From positions 4,050,558 through 4,114,557 of the forward strand of contig JAJKFL010000237.1 in the NCBI GenBank assembly GCA_021186555.1: 64,000 nt of DNA, given 5' to 3'. The stretch's first letter is position 1, and the number at the start of each line of letters is the position of its first letter. Shown here piece after piece: positions 32,480 through 44,338 of this stretch. The position numbers and the translations under genes were made by a program. The stretch comes from Reticulitermes speratus. Its lineage: Eukaryota > Arthropoda > Insecta > Blattodea > Rhinotermitidae. The notes below the pieces were generated by a model, which was not told the origin of the DNA, searched no databases, and saw only the letters and a list, made by a program, of their open reading frames with translations.

Positions 32480-33013
32480 CTACGGATATTTTAATAAAAT
32501 CTTATATCCTTAAAGATAATTAATATTAAAACACACAAAGTTAATATCCAGAAGTGTATTTATAACTAATATGCTTAGACCCACCTTCCTCACGTTAGAC
32601 AGTAGTATAACAAGTTACAATATGCATCGTTCAAATTACTCGTGTAAGAGGCACATTGCTCCGTACATTCTGTCAGATATCTCCCCCCGTATTTTCTGAT
32701 ACTTGTTACAGATCGTGTATATCGCACATAGGACTGCTTCCTTCGTTTTTCTTCAACTAAATATCTATACTTGAGTTCAAAACAGCATGAACTTCATATC
32801 TCATTAAAAAAAATCAAATTTGAAAATTTTGCGTTTGTTCTTAAGACCCATTTTTGATAGCGTCAGCTTAAAAATTCTTACACATACACGAATTTTGAAA
32901 ATGGATTTTTTGCACGAGATTTAAGCTTTAATAGTAGATATTTTTCAAATGAGATATTTGGAGTTGTTGCTGGTTTGCAGTGACTTGTAACTTACTGCAA
33001 CCCAACAACACAA

Positions 33014-33356
33014 GCTCTTCGTCAGCGATATGAGATATTATCGATACTTATCGATATCTCAGCTGTTCGTCAGCGATGTGAGATATTATCGATATCTCAG
33101 CTGTTCGTCATCGATATGAGATATTACTGATACTTATCGATATCTCAGCTGTTCGTCAGCCATATGAGATATTACCGATACTTATCGATATCTCAGCTGT
33201 TCGTCAGCCATATGAGATATTACCGATACTAGCGATATCTCAGCTGTTCGTCAGCGAATATGAGATACTACCGATACTTATCGATATCTAAGCGTTTCGT
33301 CAGCGATATGAGATATTGATAATTATCGATAATATCTCATATCGCTGACGAACACC
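33014..33356. repeat. 48-bp palindrome-rich tandem repeat
   Basis: About seven units built from TTCGTCAGCGATATGAGATA and TATCGATACTTATCGATATC. The last unit is inverted, giving arms of about 20 bp around 33297-33352 (CGTCAGCGATATGAGATATT and its complement). Confidence 0.9.
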
Positions 33357-33889
33357 TCGTGTATTAAACTTGGACATTTTGTGCTCCACTCGGCTGTCCT
33401 AGCAACAGTGCTAAAATCATGTGTGATGGGAATTATTCATGCTTGCACAACAGAGATAAGAAAGCGCTGTTTAAAATTTTTGGGAATATGTTTCAGCCTA
33501 CATGTAGAGAGACGGCGATGTGATAGGCGCTGTGCAACGTCCGAACCCGCTGCACACACAGGACAACCATCATACTGTACCACAGACAAGCCTACAATCA
33601 CAGCCAGACACCAAATACGTGTAACGTAACAATGGCTGCGTTCGTGTCTTTGTCTCCTGGGCCCTCTTCAGTTTGTCGTTCAATTTAATCTACTCGGGTC
33701 ACATTTTGTGTTACTTGTCACAATTGCGCACACACTGTAGAATGTTATTACGATTATTTATGACCTTTAAACTGGGTGTTTGGAATTGTATACCCGAAAC
33801 AATATTTCTATTTTGTACAGTGTTGCAGCTATTCTGTAGTTACAATATGCTACATGTAACGCCATTTCCCATTTTGAATGTTCTGTACT

Positions 33890-34488
33890 TTACATCAGCA
33901 CTTTCCGCTGTATGTGCGTAGTGACCAGTGTGGCTGTTTTCTGTTGTGCCTTGATTTAGTGCTTTCCAGGTACGTTGCTCAGGTATTTTCTGAATGGTTT
34001 TGAGATGGTTCAAGTTGCCCCTATTGTTACTGGTATCACTTTTGTTTTTACATTCCACATGCGCTGTATTTCTGTTGTAAGGTCTTTATATTTTAGAATC
34101 TTCTCAGCTTCTTTCTTTATCACATTTCTGTCTCCTAAAATTGCAACATCTATTAACATACATGTTCCTTTTTCATTATCACGGATTATGATGTCTGGTT
34201 TATTGTTAGTGATGGTTCTGTCGGTTTGCAATTGTTGATTCCATAATACGGTTACCTTACATTCAGGACCTGTGTCTACTAATTTTGGCACATGCTCATA
34301 CCAGTGTTCATTGTCTAATGTTACACATATTTCCTTGCACATGTTACAGTGCAGTTGAGCAAACACTCTGTCATATCTCTTTATGTGTTTTTCCTTTGCC
34401 AATATTGGGCATGGTGATAAAATGTGTTCTACTGTCACGTCAAATTGTTGACACAGTCTGCATTTGCTCTTTGTTTCACGTTGTAATA
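33890..34488 (-). pseudogene. LINE fragment with R2-like endonuclease domain
   Basis: The - strand frame reads KSKCRLCQQFDVTVEHILSP C, a CCHC-type zinc motif, then AKEKHIKRYDRVFAQLH, and KPDIIIRDNEKGTCMLIDVA, which fits the PD-(D/E)XK restriction-like endonuclease of R2/R4/NeSL-type LINEs. The usual RHD is RYD here. A TGA interrupts the frame after VTIGAT (about 34011), and another stop follows before the end at RKVLM (stop 33890-33892). Truncated 5' at the satellite border. Function lost. Confidence 0.82.
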
Positions 34489-37400
34489 TTTTTGTTGCAT
34501 GACATTTTGTTTTTTTGCGTGACATTTTGTTTTGTTGCATGACATTTTTTTTTGTTGCATGACATTTTGTTCTGTTGCATGACATTTTGTTTTGTTGCAT
34601 GACATTTTTTTTTGTTGCATGACATTTTGTTTTGTTGCGTGACATTTTATTTTGTTGCGTGATATTTTGTTTTGTTGCGTGACATTTTGTTTTGCTGCAT
34701 GACATTTTGTTTTGTTGCATGACATTTTGTTCTGTTGCATGACATTTTGTTTTGTTGCGTGACATTTTATTTTGTTGCGTGATATTTTGTTTTGTTGCGT
34801 GACATTTTGTTTTGCTGCATGACATTTTGTTTTGTTGCGTGACATTTTGTTTTGCTGCGTGACATTTTGTTTTGTTGCATGACATTTTGATTTGTTGCAT
34901 GACATTTTGTTTTGCTGCATGACATTTTGTTTTGTTGCGTGACATTTTGTTTTGTTGCATGACATTTTGTTTTGTTGCGTGACATTTTATTTTGTTGCAT
35001 GACATTTTGATTTGTTGCATGACATTTTGTTTTGTTGCATGACATTTTGTTTTGCTGCATGACATTTTGTTTTGTTGCGTGACATTTTGTTTTGTTGCGT
35101 GACATTTTATTTTGTTGCGTGACATTTTATTTTGTTGCGTGACATTTTATTTGTTGCATGACATTTTGATTTGTTGCATGACATTTTTTTTGTTGCATGA
35201 CATTTTGTTTCTGTTGCGTGACATTTTATTTTGTTGCGTGACATTTTATTTTGTTGCATGACATTTTTGATTTGTTGCGTGACATTTTGTTTTGTTGCAT
35301 GACATTTTGTTTTGTTGCATGACATTTTGTTTTGTTGCGTGACATTTTGTTTTGTTGCGTGACATTTTATTTTGTTGCTGACATTTTGATTTGTTGCATG
35401 ACATTTTTTTTGTTGATAATTTTGTTTGCTGCATGACATTTTGTTTTTGCGTGACATTTGTTTGTTGCGTGACATTTTATTTTGTTGCGTGACATTTTAT
35501 TTTGTTGCATGACATTTTGATTTTGTTGCATGACATTTTGTTTGTTGCATGACATTTTTTTTGTTTGCATGACATTTTGTTGTTGCATACTTGTTGTTGC
35601 GTGACATTTTATTTTGTTGCGTGATATTTTGTTTTGTTGCATGACATTTTGTTTTGTTGCATGACATTTTTTTTTGTTGCATGACATTTTGTTTGTTGCT
35701 GACATTTTATTTTGTTGCGTGACATTTTATTTTGTTGCGTGATATTTTGTTTTGTTGCTGACATTTTGTTTTGTGCATGACATTTTGTTTTGTTGCGTGA
35801 CATATTTTTTTGTTGCGTGACATTTTTTTGTTGCATGACATTTATTTGTTGCATGACATTGATTGTTGATGACATTTGTTTGCTGTGACATTTTTTTTGT
35901 TGCTGACATTTTGTTTTGTTGCATGACATTTTGATTTGTTGCATGACATTTTGTTTTGCTGCATGACATTTTTTTTGTTGCGTGACATTTTGTTTTGTTG
36001 CGTGACATTTTATTTTGTTGCGTGACATTTTATTTTGTTGCTGACATTTTGATTTGTTGCATGACATTTTGTTTGTTGCATGACATTTTGTTTTGCTGCA
36101 TGACATTTTGTTTTGTTGCGTGACATTTTGTTTTGTTGCGTGACATTTTATTTTGTTGCGTGACATTTTATTTTGTTGCATGACATTTTGATTTGTTGCA
36201 TGACATTTTTTTTGTTGCTGACATTTTTTTTGCTGCATGACATTTTATTTTGTTGCGTGACATTTTTTTGTTGCATGACATTTTGTTTTGTTGCGTGACA
36301 TTTTGTTTGTTGCGTGACATTTTGTTTTGTTGCATGACATTTTGATTTGTTGCATGACATTTTTTTTGCTGCATGACATTTTGTTTTGTTGCGTGACATT
36401 TTGTTTTGTTGCGTGACATTTTTTTTGTTGCGTGACATTTATTTTGTTGCGTGACATTTTTTTGTTGCTGACATTTTATTTTGTTGCGTGACATTTTTTT
36501 TGTTGCGTGACATTTTATTTTGTTGCAAGACATTTTGTTCTGTTGCATGACTTTTTTTTTGTTGCATGACATTTTGTTCTGTTGCATGACATTTTGTTTT
36601 GTTGCATGACATTTTGATTTGTTGCTGACATTTTATTTTGTTGCATGACATTTTGATTTGTTGCATGATATTTTTTTGTTGCATGACATTTTGTTTGTTG
36701 CATGACATTTTGTTCTGTTGCATGATCATTTTGTTTGTTGCATGACATTTTGTTCTGTTGCATGACATTTGTTCTGTGCATGAATTTTGTTTGTTGCAAG
36801 ACATTTTGTTTGTTGCATGACATTTTGTTTTGTTGCATGATATTTTGTTTTGTTGCATGACATTTTGTTTTGTGCATGACATTTTGTTTGTGCATATATT
36901 TTGTTTTGTTGCATGACATTTTGTTTTGCTGCATGATATTTTGTTTTGCTGCATGATATTTTGTTTTGCTGCATGATATTTTGTTTTGTGCATGATATTT
37001 TGTTTTGTTGCATGACATTTGTTCTGTTGCATGACATTTTGTTCTGTTGCATACATTTGTTTGTCATGACATTTTGTTCTGTTGCATGACATTTTGTTTT
37101 GTTGCATGACATTTTGTTTGTTGCAGATATTTGTTTTGTTGCATGACATTTTGTTTTGCTGCATGATATTTTGTTTTGCTGCATGATATTTTGTTTTGCT
37201 GCATGATATTTTGTTTTGTTGCATGATATTTTGTTTTGTTGCATGACATTTGTTCTGTGCATGACATTTTGTTTTGTTGCATGACATTTTGTTCTGTTGC
37301 ATGACATTTTGTTCTGTTGCATGACATTTTGTTTTGTTGCAAGACATTTTTTTTGCTGCATGTTATTTTGTTTTGTTGCATGATATTTGTTTTGTTGCAT

Positions 37401-39729
37401 GACATTTTGTTTTGTTGCATGACATTTTGTTTTGTTGCATGACATTTTGTTTTGTTGCATGACATTTTGTTTTGTTGCGTGACATTTTATTTTGTTGCGT
37501 GACATTTTATTTTGTTGCATGACATTTTGATTTGTTGCATGACATTTTGTTTTGTTGCATGACATTTTGTGTTTTGTTTGAGGGTACATTTTGTTTTGTT
37601 GCGTGACATTTTGTTTTGTTGCGTGACATTTTATTTTGTTGCGTGACATTTTGATTTTGTTGCATGACATTTTGTTTTGTTGCATGACATTTTTTTTTGT
37701 TGCATGACATTTTGTTCTGTTGCATGACATTTTGTTTTGTTGCGTGACATTTTATTTTGTTGCGTGATATTTTTTGTGGTGACATTTGTTGTCATGACAT
37801 TTTTTTGTTTTTTTTGTTGATGCATTTTGTTTTTGCTGACATTTTTTTTGTTGCGTGATATTTTGTTTTGTTGCGTGACATTTTGTTTTGTGCATGACAT
37901 TTTGTTTTGTTGCGTGACATTTTATTTTTGGTGAATTTTTGTTCATGACATTTTATTGTTGCATGACATTTTGATTTGTTGCATGACATTTTGTTTGCGA
38001 TGACATTTGTTTTGTTGCGTGACATTTTGTTTTGTTGCATGACATTTTGATTTGTTGCATGACATTTTGTTTTGCTGCATGACATTTTGTTTTGTTGCGT
38101 GACATTTTGTTTTGTTGCGTGACATTTTATTTTGTTGCGTGACATTTTATTTTGTTGCATGACATTTTGATTTGTCGCATGACATTTTGTTTTGTTGCAT
38201 GACATTTTGTTTTGCTGCATGACATTTTGTTTTGTTGCGTGACATTTTGTTTTGTTGCGTGACATTTTATTTTGTTGCGTGACATTTTATTTTGTTGCAT
38301 GACATTTTGATTTGTTGCATGACATTTTGTTTTGTTGCATGACATTTTGTTTTGCTGCATGACATTTTATTTTGTTGCGTGACATTTTATTTTGTTGCAT
38401 GACATTTTGTTTTGTTGCGTGACATTTTGTTTTGTTGCGTGACATTTTGTTTTGTTGCATGACATTTTGATTTGTTGCATGACATTTTGTTTTGCTGCAT
38501 GACATTTTGTTTTGTTGCGTGACATTTTGTTTTGTTGCGTGACATTTTATTTTGTTGCGTGACATTTTATTTTGTTGCGTGACATTTTATTTTGTTGCGT
38601 GACATTTTATTTTGTTGCGTGACATTTTATTTTGTTGCGTGACATTTTATTTTGTTGCAAGACATTTTGTTCTGTTGCATGACTTTTTTTTTGTTGCATG
38701 ACATTTTGTTCTGTTGCATGACATTTTGTTTTGTTGCATGACATTTTGATTTGTTGCGTGACATTTTATTTTGTTGCATGACATTTTGATTTGTTGCATG
38801 ACTTTTTTTTTGTTGCATGACATTTTGTTCTGTTGCATGACATTTTGTTCTGTTGCATGACATTTTGTTCTGTTGCATGACATTTTGTTCTGTTGCATGA
38901 CATTTTGTTCTGTTGCATGACATTTTGTTTTGTTGCAAGACATTTTGTTTTGTTGCATGACATTTTGTTTTGTTGCATGATATTTTGTTTTGTTGCATGA
39001 CATTTTGTTTTGCTGCATGATATTTTGTTTTGCTGCATGATATTTTGTTTTGCTGCATGATATTTTGTTTTGTTGCATGATATTTTGTTTTGTTGCATGA
39101 CATTTTGTTCTGTTGCATGACATTTTGTTCTGTTGCATGACATTTTGTTCTGTTGCATGACATTTTGTTTTGTTGCATGACATTTTGTTTTGTTGCATGA
39201 TATTTTGTTTTGTTGCATGACATTTTGTTTTGCTGCATGATATTTTGTTTTGCTGCATGATATTTTGTTTTGCTGCATGATATTTTGTTTTGTTGCATGA
39301 TATTTTGTTTTGTTGCATGACATTTTGTTCTGTTGCATGACATTTTGTTCTGTTGCATGACATTTTGTTCTGTTGCATGACATTTTGTTCTGTTGCATGA
39401 CATTTTGTTTTGTTGCATGACATTTTGTTTTGTTGCATGATATTTTGTTTTGTTGCATGACATTTTGTTTTGCTGCATGATATTTTGTTTTGCTGCATGA
39501 TATTTTGTTTTGCTGCATGATATTTTGTTTTGTTGCATGATATTTTGTTTTGTTGCATGACATTTTGTTCTGTTGCATGACATTTTGTTCTGTTGCATGA
39601 CATTTTGTTCTGTTGCATGACATTTTGTTCTGTTGCATGACATTTTGTTTTGTTGCAAGACATTTTGTTTTGCTGCATGATATTTTGTTTTGTTGCATGA
39701 CATTTTGTTTTGTTGCATGACATTTTGTT
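34489..39729. repeat. 20-bp satellite, about 260 copies (5.2 kb)
   Basis: Unit GCATGACATTTTGTTTTGTT with variants GCGTGACATTTT, TGCATGATATTTT and GTTCTGTT. The flanks (34.5-35.1 and 38.0-39.7 kb) are regular, but 35.1-37.95 kb is full of indels. In 39181-39660 two 240-bp (12-unit) blocks are identical: a higher-order repeat. The long Lys/Asn/Gln/Cys/His-rich frames on the - strand are by-products of the 60-bp frame cycle. Confidence 0.98.
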
Positions 39730-39794
39730 TGTACGCCTCATCTTGTACCGCTATTATCTCACGTTCAGTTTCTCCTTTCAGGCGTAGGAACGTG

Positions 39795-39827
<33 letters not shown>

Positions 39828-39972
39828 GTTCAATGCATTTCTTTGAGCAAGCTGATATTAAGCTACTGCGTCTGTGTTGATTTTGCTTATAATATATTCA
39901 GTTTATGTCACAGGCTCTAAATTTCACCCCGTAGCAATATTTCCTTTTTGCTGAAATATAAACATTTTTAGC

Positions 39973-40247
39973 TAGCCCATTACAGGCCTGGTCAGGCCCT
40001 TAGGGCTCCAGGAGGTTGAGGCTTCCAGAATTTCTAGACAATCGGCATATGAAGGTGGTAAGGTTGTCAGCCCTACTCACCGGCCGCCTTTAACTCCAGG
40101 ATATACCCCTGTTACTCATTTCTGTTAGAAACTGAGTCGACTGCCAGGGCCATAGTGCGGCCGAAAGGATTATGTCAATGAAAAATCCCAATGACCGCAT
40201 AAGGAATCGAAACCGCGACCTTTCGGCTTGCGCCAACGCGTACCCCT
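39973..40247 (-). mobile_element. tRNA-headed SINE, family A (copy 3), head deleted
   Basis: Body matches family A in antisense (ATTACAGGCCTGGTCAGGCC ... GAGTCGACTGCCAGGGCC). The A-box part is shortened (GCTTGCGCCAACGCGTACCC). Confidence 0.88.
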
Positions 40248-40787
40248 TATGAAAAATATATCGTTCAGTATTTCATAATCTATCCGCAGATCAAATTTCA
40301 TATTCCAAACATATAATCAATAAACACTTAATACTAAGTTTCCACGTTTTTGTATTGTAATTATGCATCATGCAGATTGCATTAAGAAGAAAATGAATGA
40401 ATGCATCGGAACGTGAGGCAAATTAAGTCACTGGATAATTACACCTGTCCATTCATGTGGCGCCATATTACGTGTAGATCGTCAAATTTATTTATTTTAT
40501 TTATTTATAAACAGCAATATATTATCATAAATTTACGCAGGTCTTGCATATAAAGGGTGTTCTTTTATCAGATTTTATATTACCCTGTACCTGGTCCACA
40601 GAGTTTCGTAAAAAGTCCCCAAGTACCAAATTTTACAGAAACCGTCAAGTGTGTGTTCAGTTTTAGCATGCGGACAGCAAGACATGGCGACTCCAACAAT
40701 ATATTTTTTCGCATTTTTTTTTACGTAAGACCCTAACAAAGGCTCTAATGCTAGGTCCTTAACTATTTATAGCAATGACGTAATTAC

Positions 40788-40923
40788 TTCCAAAGAGGGC
40801 CAACTGGGAGCCCGGGCGCGCCAGGATGGGGGTTGAACCGTACCGTTCACCGGAGTTGGTAAAGCGGGCCGCAGGTGTCATGGCGACCGGCTTGAAGGCG
40901 ATTGGTCGGATCACAACCTTTCC
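40788..40923 (-). CDS. LZTS/Fez1-family protein, N-terminal conserved motif exon
   Basis: 45 codons plus one base. It begins GKVVIRPIAFKPVAMTPAAR, then FTNSGERYGSTPILARPGSQ and LALFG. K(V/T)VIRP(I/T)AFKPV is the conserved N-terminal motif of LZTS proteins. Acceptor TTTTATTCCAG sits above 40923; donor GTAATT below 40788. The single base left (A) plus GC of the next exon makes Ser, so the junction is in frame. Alternatively an in-frame ATG at 40947-40945 could start translation directly (MTACVLFQGKVV), but vertebrate relatives have more N-terminal sequence, so a spliced upstream exon is preferred. Confidence 0.9.
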
Positions 40924-41083
40924 CTGGAATAAAACACAAGCTGTCATTTAATTTTAAAGAATCTGAATATTCTCAATTATGTATAATGCTCTTTATATTC
41001 ACCGTGCATCTTTTATAATTGATTTATTTGTACCAGCAAATACGCTAAGACAGTTTTTTCACTGTTTTCTTTATTATTACGAT

Positions 41084-41128
41084 GCCCCAATACGCATTTC
41101 GGCAGTTATTCTGCCATCATCAGGGGGT
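41084..41128 (-). ncRNA. Hammerhead ribozyme motif
   Basis: On the - strand: CTGATGA (41123-41117), 5-bp stem II GGCAG/CTGCC, GAAA, self-complementary stem III ATGCGTAT, U17, cleavage between 41089 and 41088. Stem I CCCC/GGGG. Confidence 0.8.
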
Positions 41129-41164
41129 ATTTTTAGAATTGGTCTATGTAAAAACTCCTTAAAA

Positions 41165-41209
41165 TACCCCCTGATGATGGCAGAATAACTGCCGAAATGC
41201 GTATTGGGG
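41165..41209 (+). ncRNA. Hammerhead ribozyme motif
   Basis: CTGATGA 41170-41176, stem II GGCAG/CTGCC, GAAA 41093-type block at 41193-41196, stem III ATGCGTAT, predicted cleavage 41204^41205, stem I CCCC/GGGG. Mirror of the motif at 41084-41128. Confidence 0.8.
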
Positions 41210-41278
41210 CATCGTAATAATAAAGTAAACAGTAAAAAACTGTCTTAGCGTATTTGTTGGTACAAATAAATCAATTAT

Positions 41279-42545
41279 GTATAATACATTCGTCAAATAC
41301 TTGAGAAAAAATGGGAATACAATGAGGCAGTGCATCAGCTATTTATAGACTTCAAGAAAGCCTATGATTCAGTTAGGAGGGAGGTCTTGTATAATATTCT
41401 GATTGAATTTGGTATCCCTATGAAACTAGTAAGGCTAGTAAAAATGTGTCTAAATGAAACCTATAGCAGAGTCCGGGTAGGCAAACATTTGTCTGACACA
41501 TTTACTGTTAAGAATGGTTTGAAACAAGGAGATGCTTTATCGCCATTGCTTTTCAACTGTGCTTTGGTATATGACATTAGGAGGGTTCAGGCAAGCCAGA
41601 AGGGCTTGAAATTAAATGGTACACATCAGCTTGTGGTTTATGGTGATGATGGTAATATATTGGGTGGAAGTGTACATGCTATGAAGAAAAACACAGAAGC
41701 CTTGGTAGTCGCTAGTAAGGAGATTGGTCTAGAAGTAAATGCTGAGAAAACTAAGTACATGGTCATGTCTGGAGATCAGAATGCAGGACAAAATGACAAC
41801 ATAAAGTTGGGTAATAAATCCTCTGAAAGTGTGGAACAGTTCATATATTTGGGAACAACCTTAAATCGAAATTCCATTCATGAAGAAATTAAGAGCAGAT
41901 TGAAGTCGGGCAATGCTTGCTATCAATCAGTGCAGGATCTTGTGTCTTACAGTTTGCTATCCAAAAATACAAAGATTAAGATATACAGAACTATAATTTA
42001 GCCTGTTGTTTTGTATGGGTGTGAAACTTGGTCTGTCACACTGAGGGAGGAACATAAGCTGAGGGTTTTCGAGAATAGGGTGCTGAGGAGGATATTTGGG
42101 CCTGAGAGGGACGCGGTAACAGGGGAGTGGAGAAGACTACATAACGAGGAACTTAATGATCTGTACTCATCACCAAATATTATTCAGGTGATCAAATCAA
42201 GAAGAATGAGATGGGCGGGGCATGTAGCACGTATGGGTGAGGGGAGAGGTGCATACATGGTTTTGGTGGGGAGACCTGAAGAAAGGAGACCACTTGGAAG
42301 ACCCAGGCGTAGATGGGAGGATAATATTAAAATGGATCTTCAAGAAATGGAATGGGGAGGAATGGACTGGATTGCTCGGTCTAAGGATAGGGACAGCTGG
42401 CGAGCTGTTGTGAATGCGGTAATGAACCTTCGGGTTCCATAAAATGCAGGGAATTTCTTGACTAGCTGAGGAACTGTTAGCTTCTCAGAAAGTACTGTGC
42501 TCCATGGAGTTAGTTAGTTAGTTAGTTACCTAGCTAGTTAGCTAG
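41279..42545 (+). pseudogene. Non-LTR retrotransposon (LINE), 5'-truncated
   Basis: The reverse transcriptase frame opens with QILEKKWEYNEAVHQLFIDF and KKAYDSVRREVLYNIL, then GLKQGDALSPLLFN and the active site YGDD (41639-41650), where relatives usually have YADD. At 41999-42001 a TAG interrupts IYRTII*PVVLYGCETW. The second part (to 42442) has [18 protein letters not shown] and ends VMNLRVP. The 3' tail is TTAG/TAGC repeats (42510-42545). It directly follows the target duplication of the hammerhead element. Clade not assigned. Confidence 0.93.
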
Positions 42546-43892
42546 TTCGTCAATACAAGAAGCACACACGAACAAAAGAACGCTAACTGAACAGACATAA
42601 ATATGGACTGTTCTGAGTGATAAGTCAGTTCAGTTAGGGTTAATGCGTTAATCCGTGTGCAGAGTTAATAATCTGCTGGTACAGAGAGTGAATGACGTAA
42701 ACAGAGCAAACAAACAGGGTTATTTTCGTTATTTGTCCTTTTCTAAAGCATGGGGAAAGTGATGTAGCTTGCGGCGTCTGCATTGCCGGCCATTGCTCTG
42801 CCATCTATGATCAAATATATGAAACATTACTTCCTACTTTAAAATTTGTCCACCATGAGCAGTGTGTGTGTTTGTCTTCGTTTGATGCAAACTGTTTGAC
42901 CGTTTACAGTGATCTGAAAATTTTGTCCACGTGAACGATAATTTCAAGAACATTTTTACGAAGTTTTGTGTTCCAGTGTTTCTATTACTGCAAGGTTTAA
43001 GGCACAGGTGAGATCTACTTTGGGTACTCTTTCATTTGATAAAAGCAACTTGACTGCTAACCTAAAATAACCTTTAAATTAGTGTAGTTATTCTCGTTTT
43101 GTCTTTTGTTATTTCGGCCATTATGTCGTGTTGCATTGTTAGGACACTTTATCTATTCCCTTTTAAATGTAATCAGTAAGTACAGAAACAGAAAAATGTT
43201 AAATTATAAAATATACTGCACTAGCCAGATAAATGTGAATTAGTATGTAGCAGGTGAAGACTTACTAAGGGTGATCTGCTTCATTGACATAAAGCAAAAC
43301 CAAAGGTTGTCCAAGGTACAACACCTTCCCCTACTTTGTACACGTGGTCCCCGATAAATATGCTATGTTTTTAACAATATCAGTGTTTCTATGTGGGCAG
43401 TTTTTAGAGATTGTAACTTTACTATCTTAATGTTATCGTTTATTTTATCATTTTAAACACACAGTTAGTTGAAAATTAACGTTGAAATTCGACGCAAAAT
43501 CGTTTCTTTCGTATCTTCATCCTCAACCCCTTTGTTCCTTTCTTTATCCTTTTCGTACCTTAATCAACTTTATCCCTCCTACAATAACACAGTGGAATAA
43601 CTTGAATTATTAGGCTCTCACAGCGGTAAATGTGAATATACGGTCTTCTTGGGAGTGGCATCGTGTAATCTGGTAGAAATTCACCAAAATTTCGGCGGTA
43701 CTGCAGCCGAAATTTTCTGGGTAGAAGGAGATTCTTCTGAAGATGGAAGCAGCAAGTTAATGCGAAGCATTAGTAACTTTCTACTATACTACGCTGCGTT
43801 ACATCCCAGAAGCCATTAATCTTTAATACATTAAGTTACGTCTTTATGCACCAGATCGCGCAGTTTTGAACACAAACCTGCTAAATGAAAAC
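42546..43892. other. Non-coding, hairpin at 43686-43716
   Basis: No gene recognised. AAAATTTCGGC (43686-43696) pairs perfectly with GCCGAAATTTT (43706-43716). A TCTGAAGATGG core-like piece lies at 43737-43747. A (CA)n run follows at about 43893-43917. Confidence 0.55.
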
Positions 43893-44091
43893 CACACACA
43901 CACACACACACACACAGTCAATAAACCATAAACCGTTTTATATCACAAAAGGAAGTTTCCCCCTGCACTCCATAAGGGTACGACCGTCAGTGGAAGTATA
44001 GCACCATTCTTCATAATCTGGGCATTAGACTGAGGTGACCGGTTTGCTTTATCCTCCAGCCAAGTTAATTCTGGGGACAAAACCTCCGGTA

Positions 44092-44234
44092 CTCACAGAT
44101 CAGGAGGCTGGGTGGGCCCCGGGCCATCTCCGGGTATTTTTGGGGAACAGAAAAAATGCCTTTCCTTCCCGGGGATAGAAACACGATTCCTTCTTCGCCC
44201 AGCCCGCAGCCCAGTCACTATACTGACTGAGCTA
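44092..44234 (-). mobile_element. SINE family-B fragment
   Basis: Antisense head and proximal body (CAGGAGGCTGGGTGGGCCCC ... CTATACTGACTGAGCTAT), diverged. Confidence 0.75.
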
Positions 44235-44338
44235 TTATATTATATAGCCTATAGGTATATAATAATGCTGGTTTCTATAAAGAACCTTATCTTTCGACCA
44301 CAGTAAAACGAGAGTTGAATACAGCCTATAGATATAAT

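Larger units (their letters stand above)
32480..40787 (-). other. LZTS-like intron (8.3 kb)
   Basis: Dominated by a 5.2-kb 20-bp satellite. Also holds a 48-bp palindromic array, an R2-type endonuclease LINE fragment, a (TTA)n run (39801-39830) and a truncated family-A SINE. 32480-33000, 33360-33885 and 40250-40787 show nothing recognisable. Confidence 0.8.
40988..41270. mobile_element. Inverted hammerhead element with 15-bp target duplication
   Basis: The 283-bp element is flanked by perfect 15-bp direct repeats TCAATTATGTATAAT (40973-40987, 41271-41285). Its arms mirror each other (TTATTTGTACCAGCAAATAC at left, its complement at right), each with an intact hammerhead core. No coding capacity. 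Confidence 0.85.

Noticed and set aside
34435..39741. Many Lys/Asn/Gln/Cys/His-rich frames on the - strand
   Set aside because: By-products of the 20-bp satellite; no composition or start context of a real gene.
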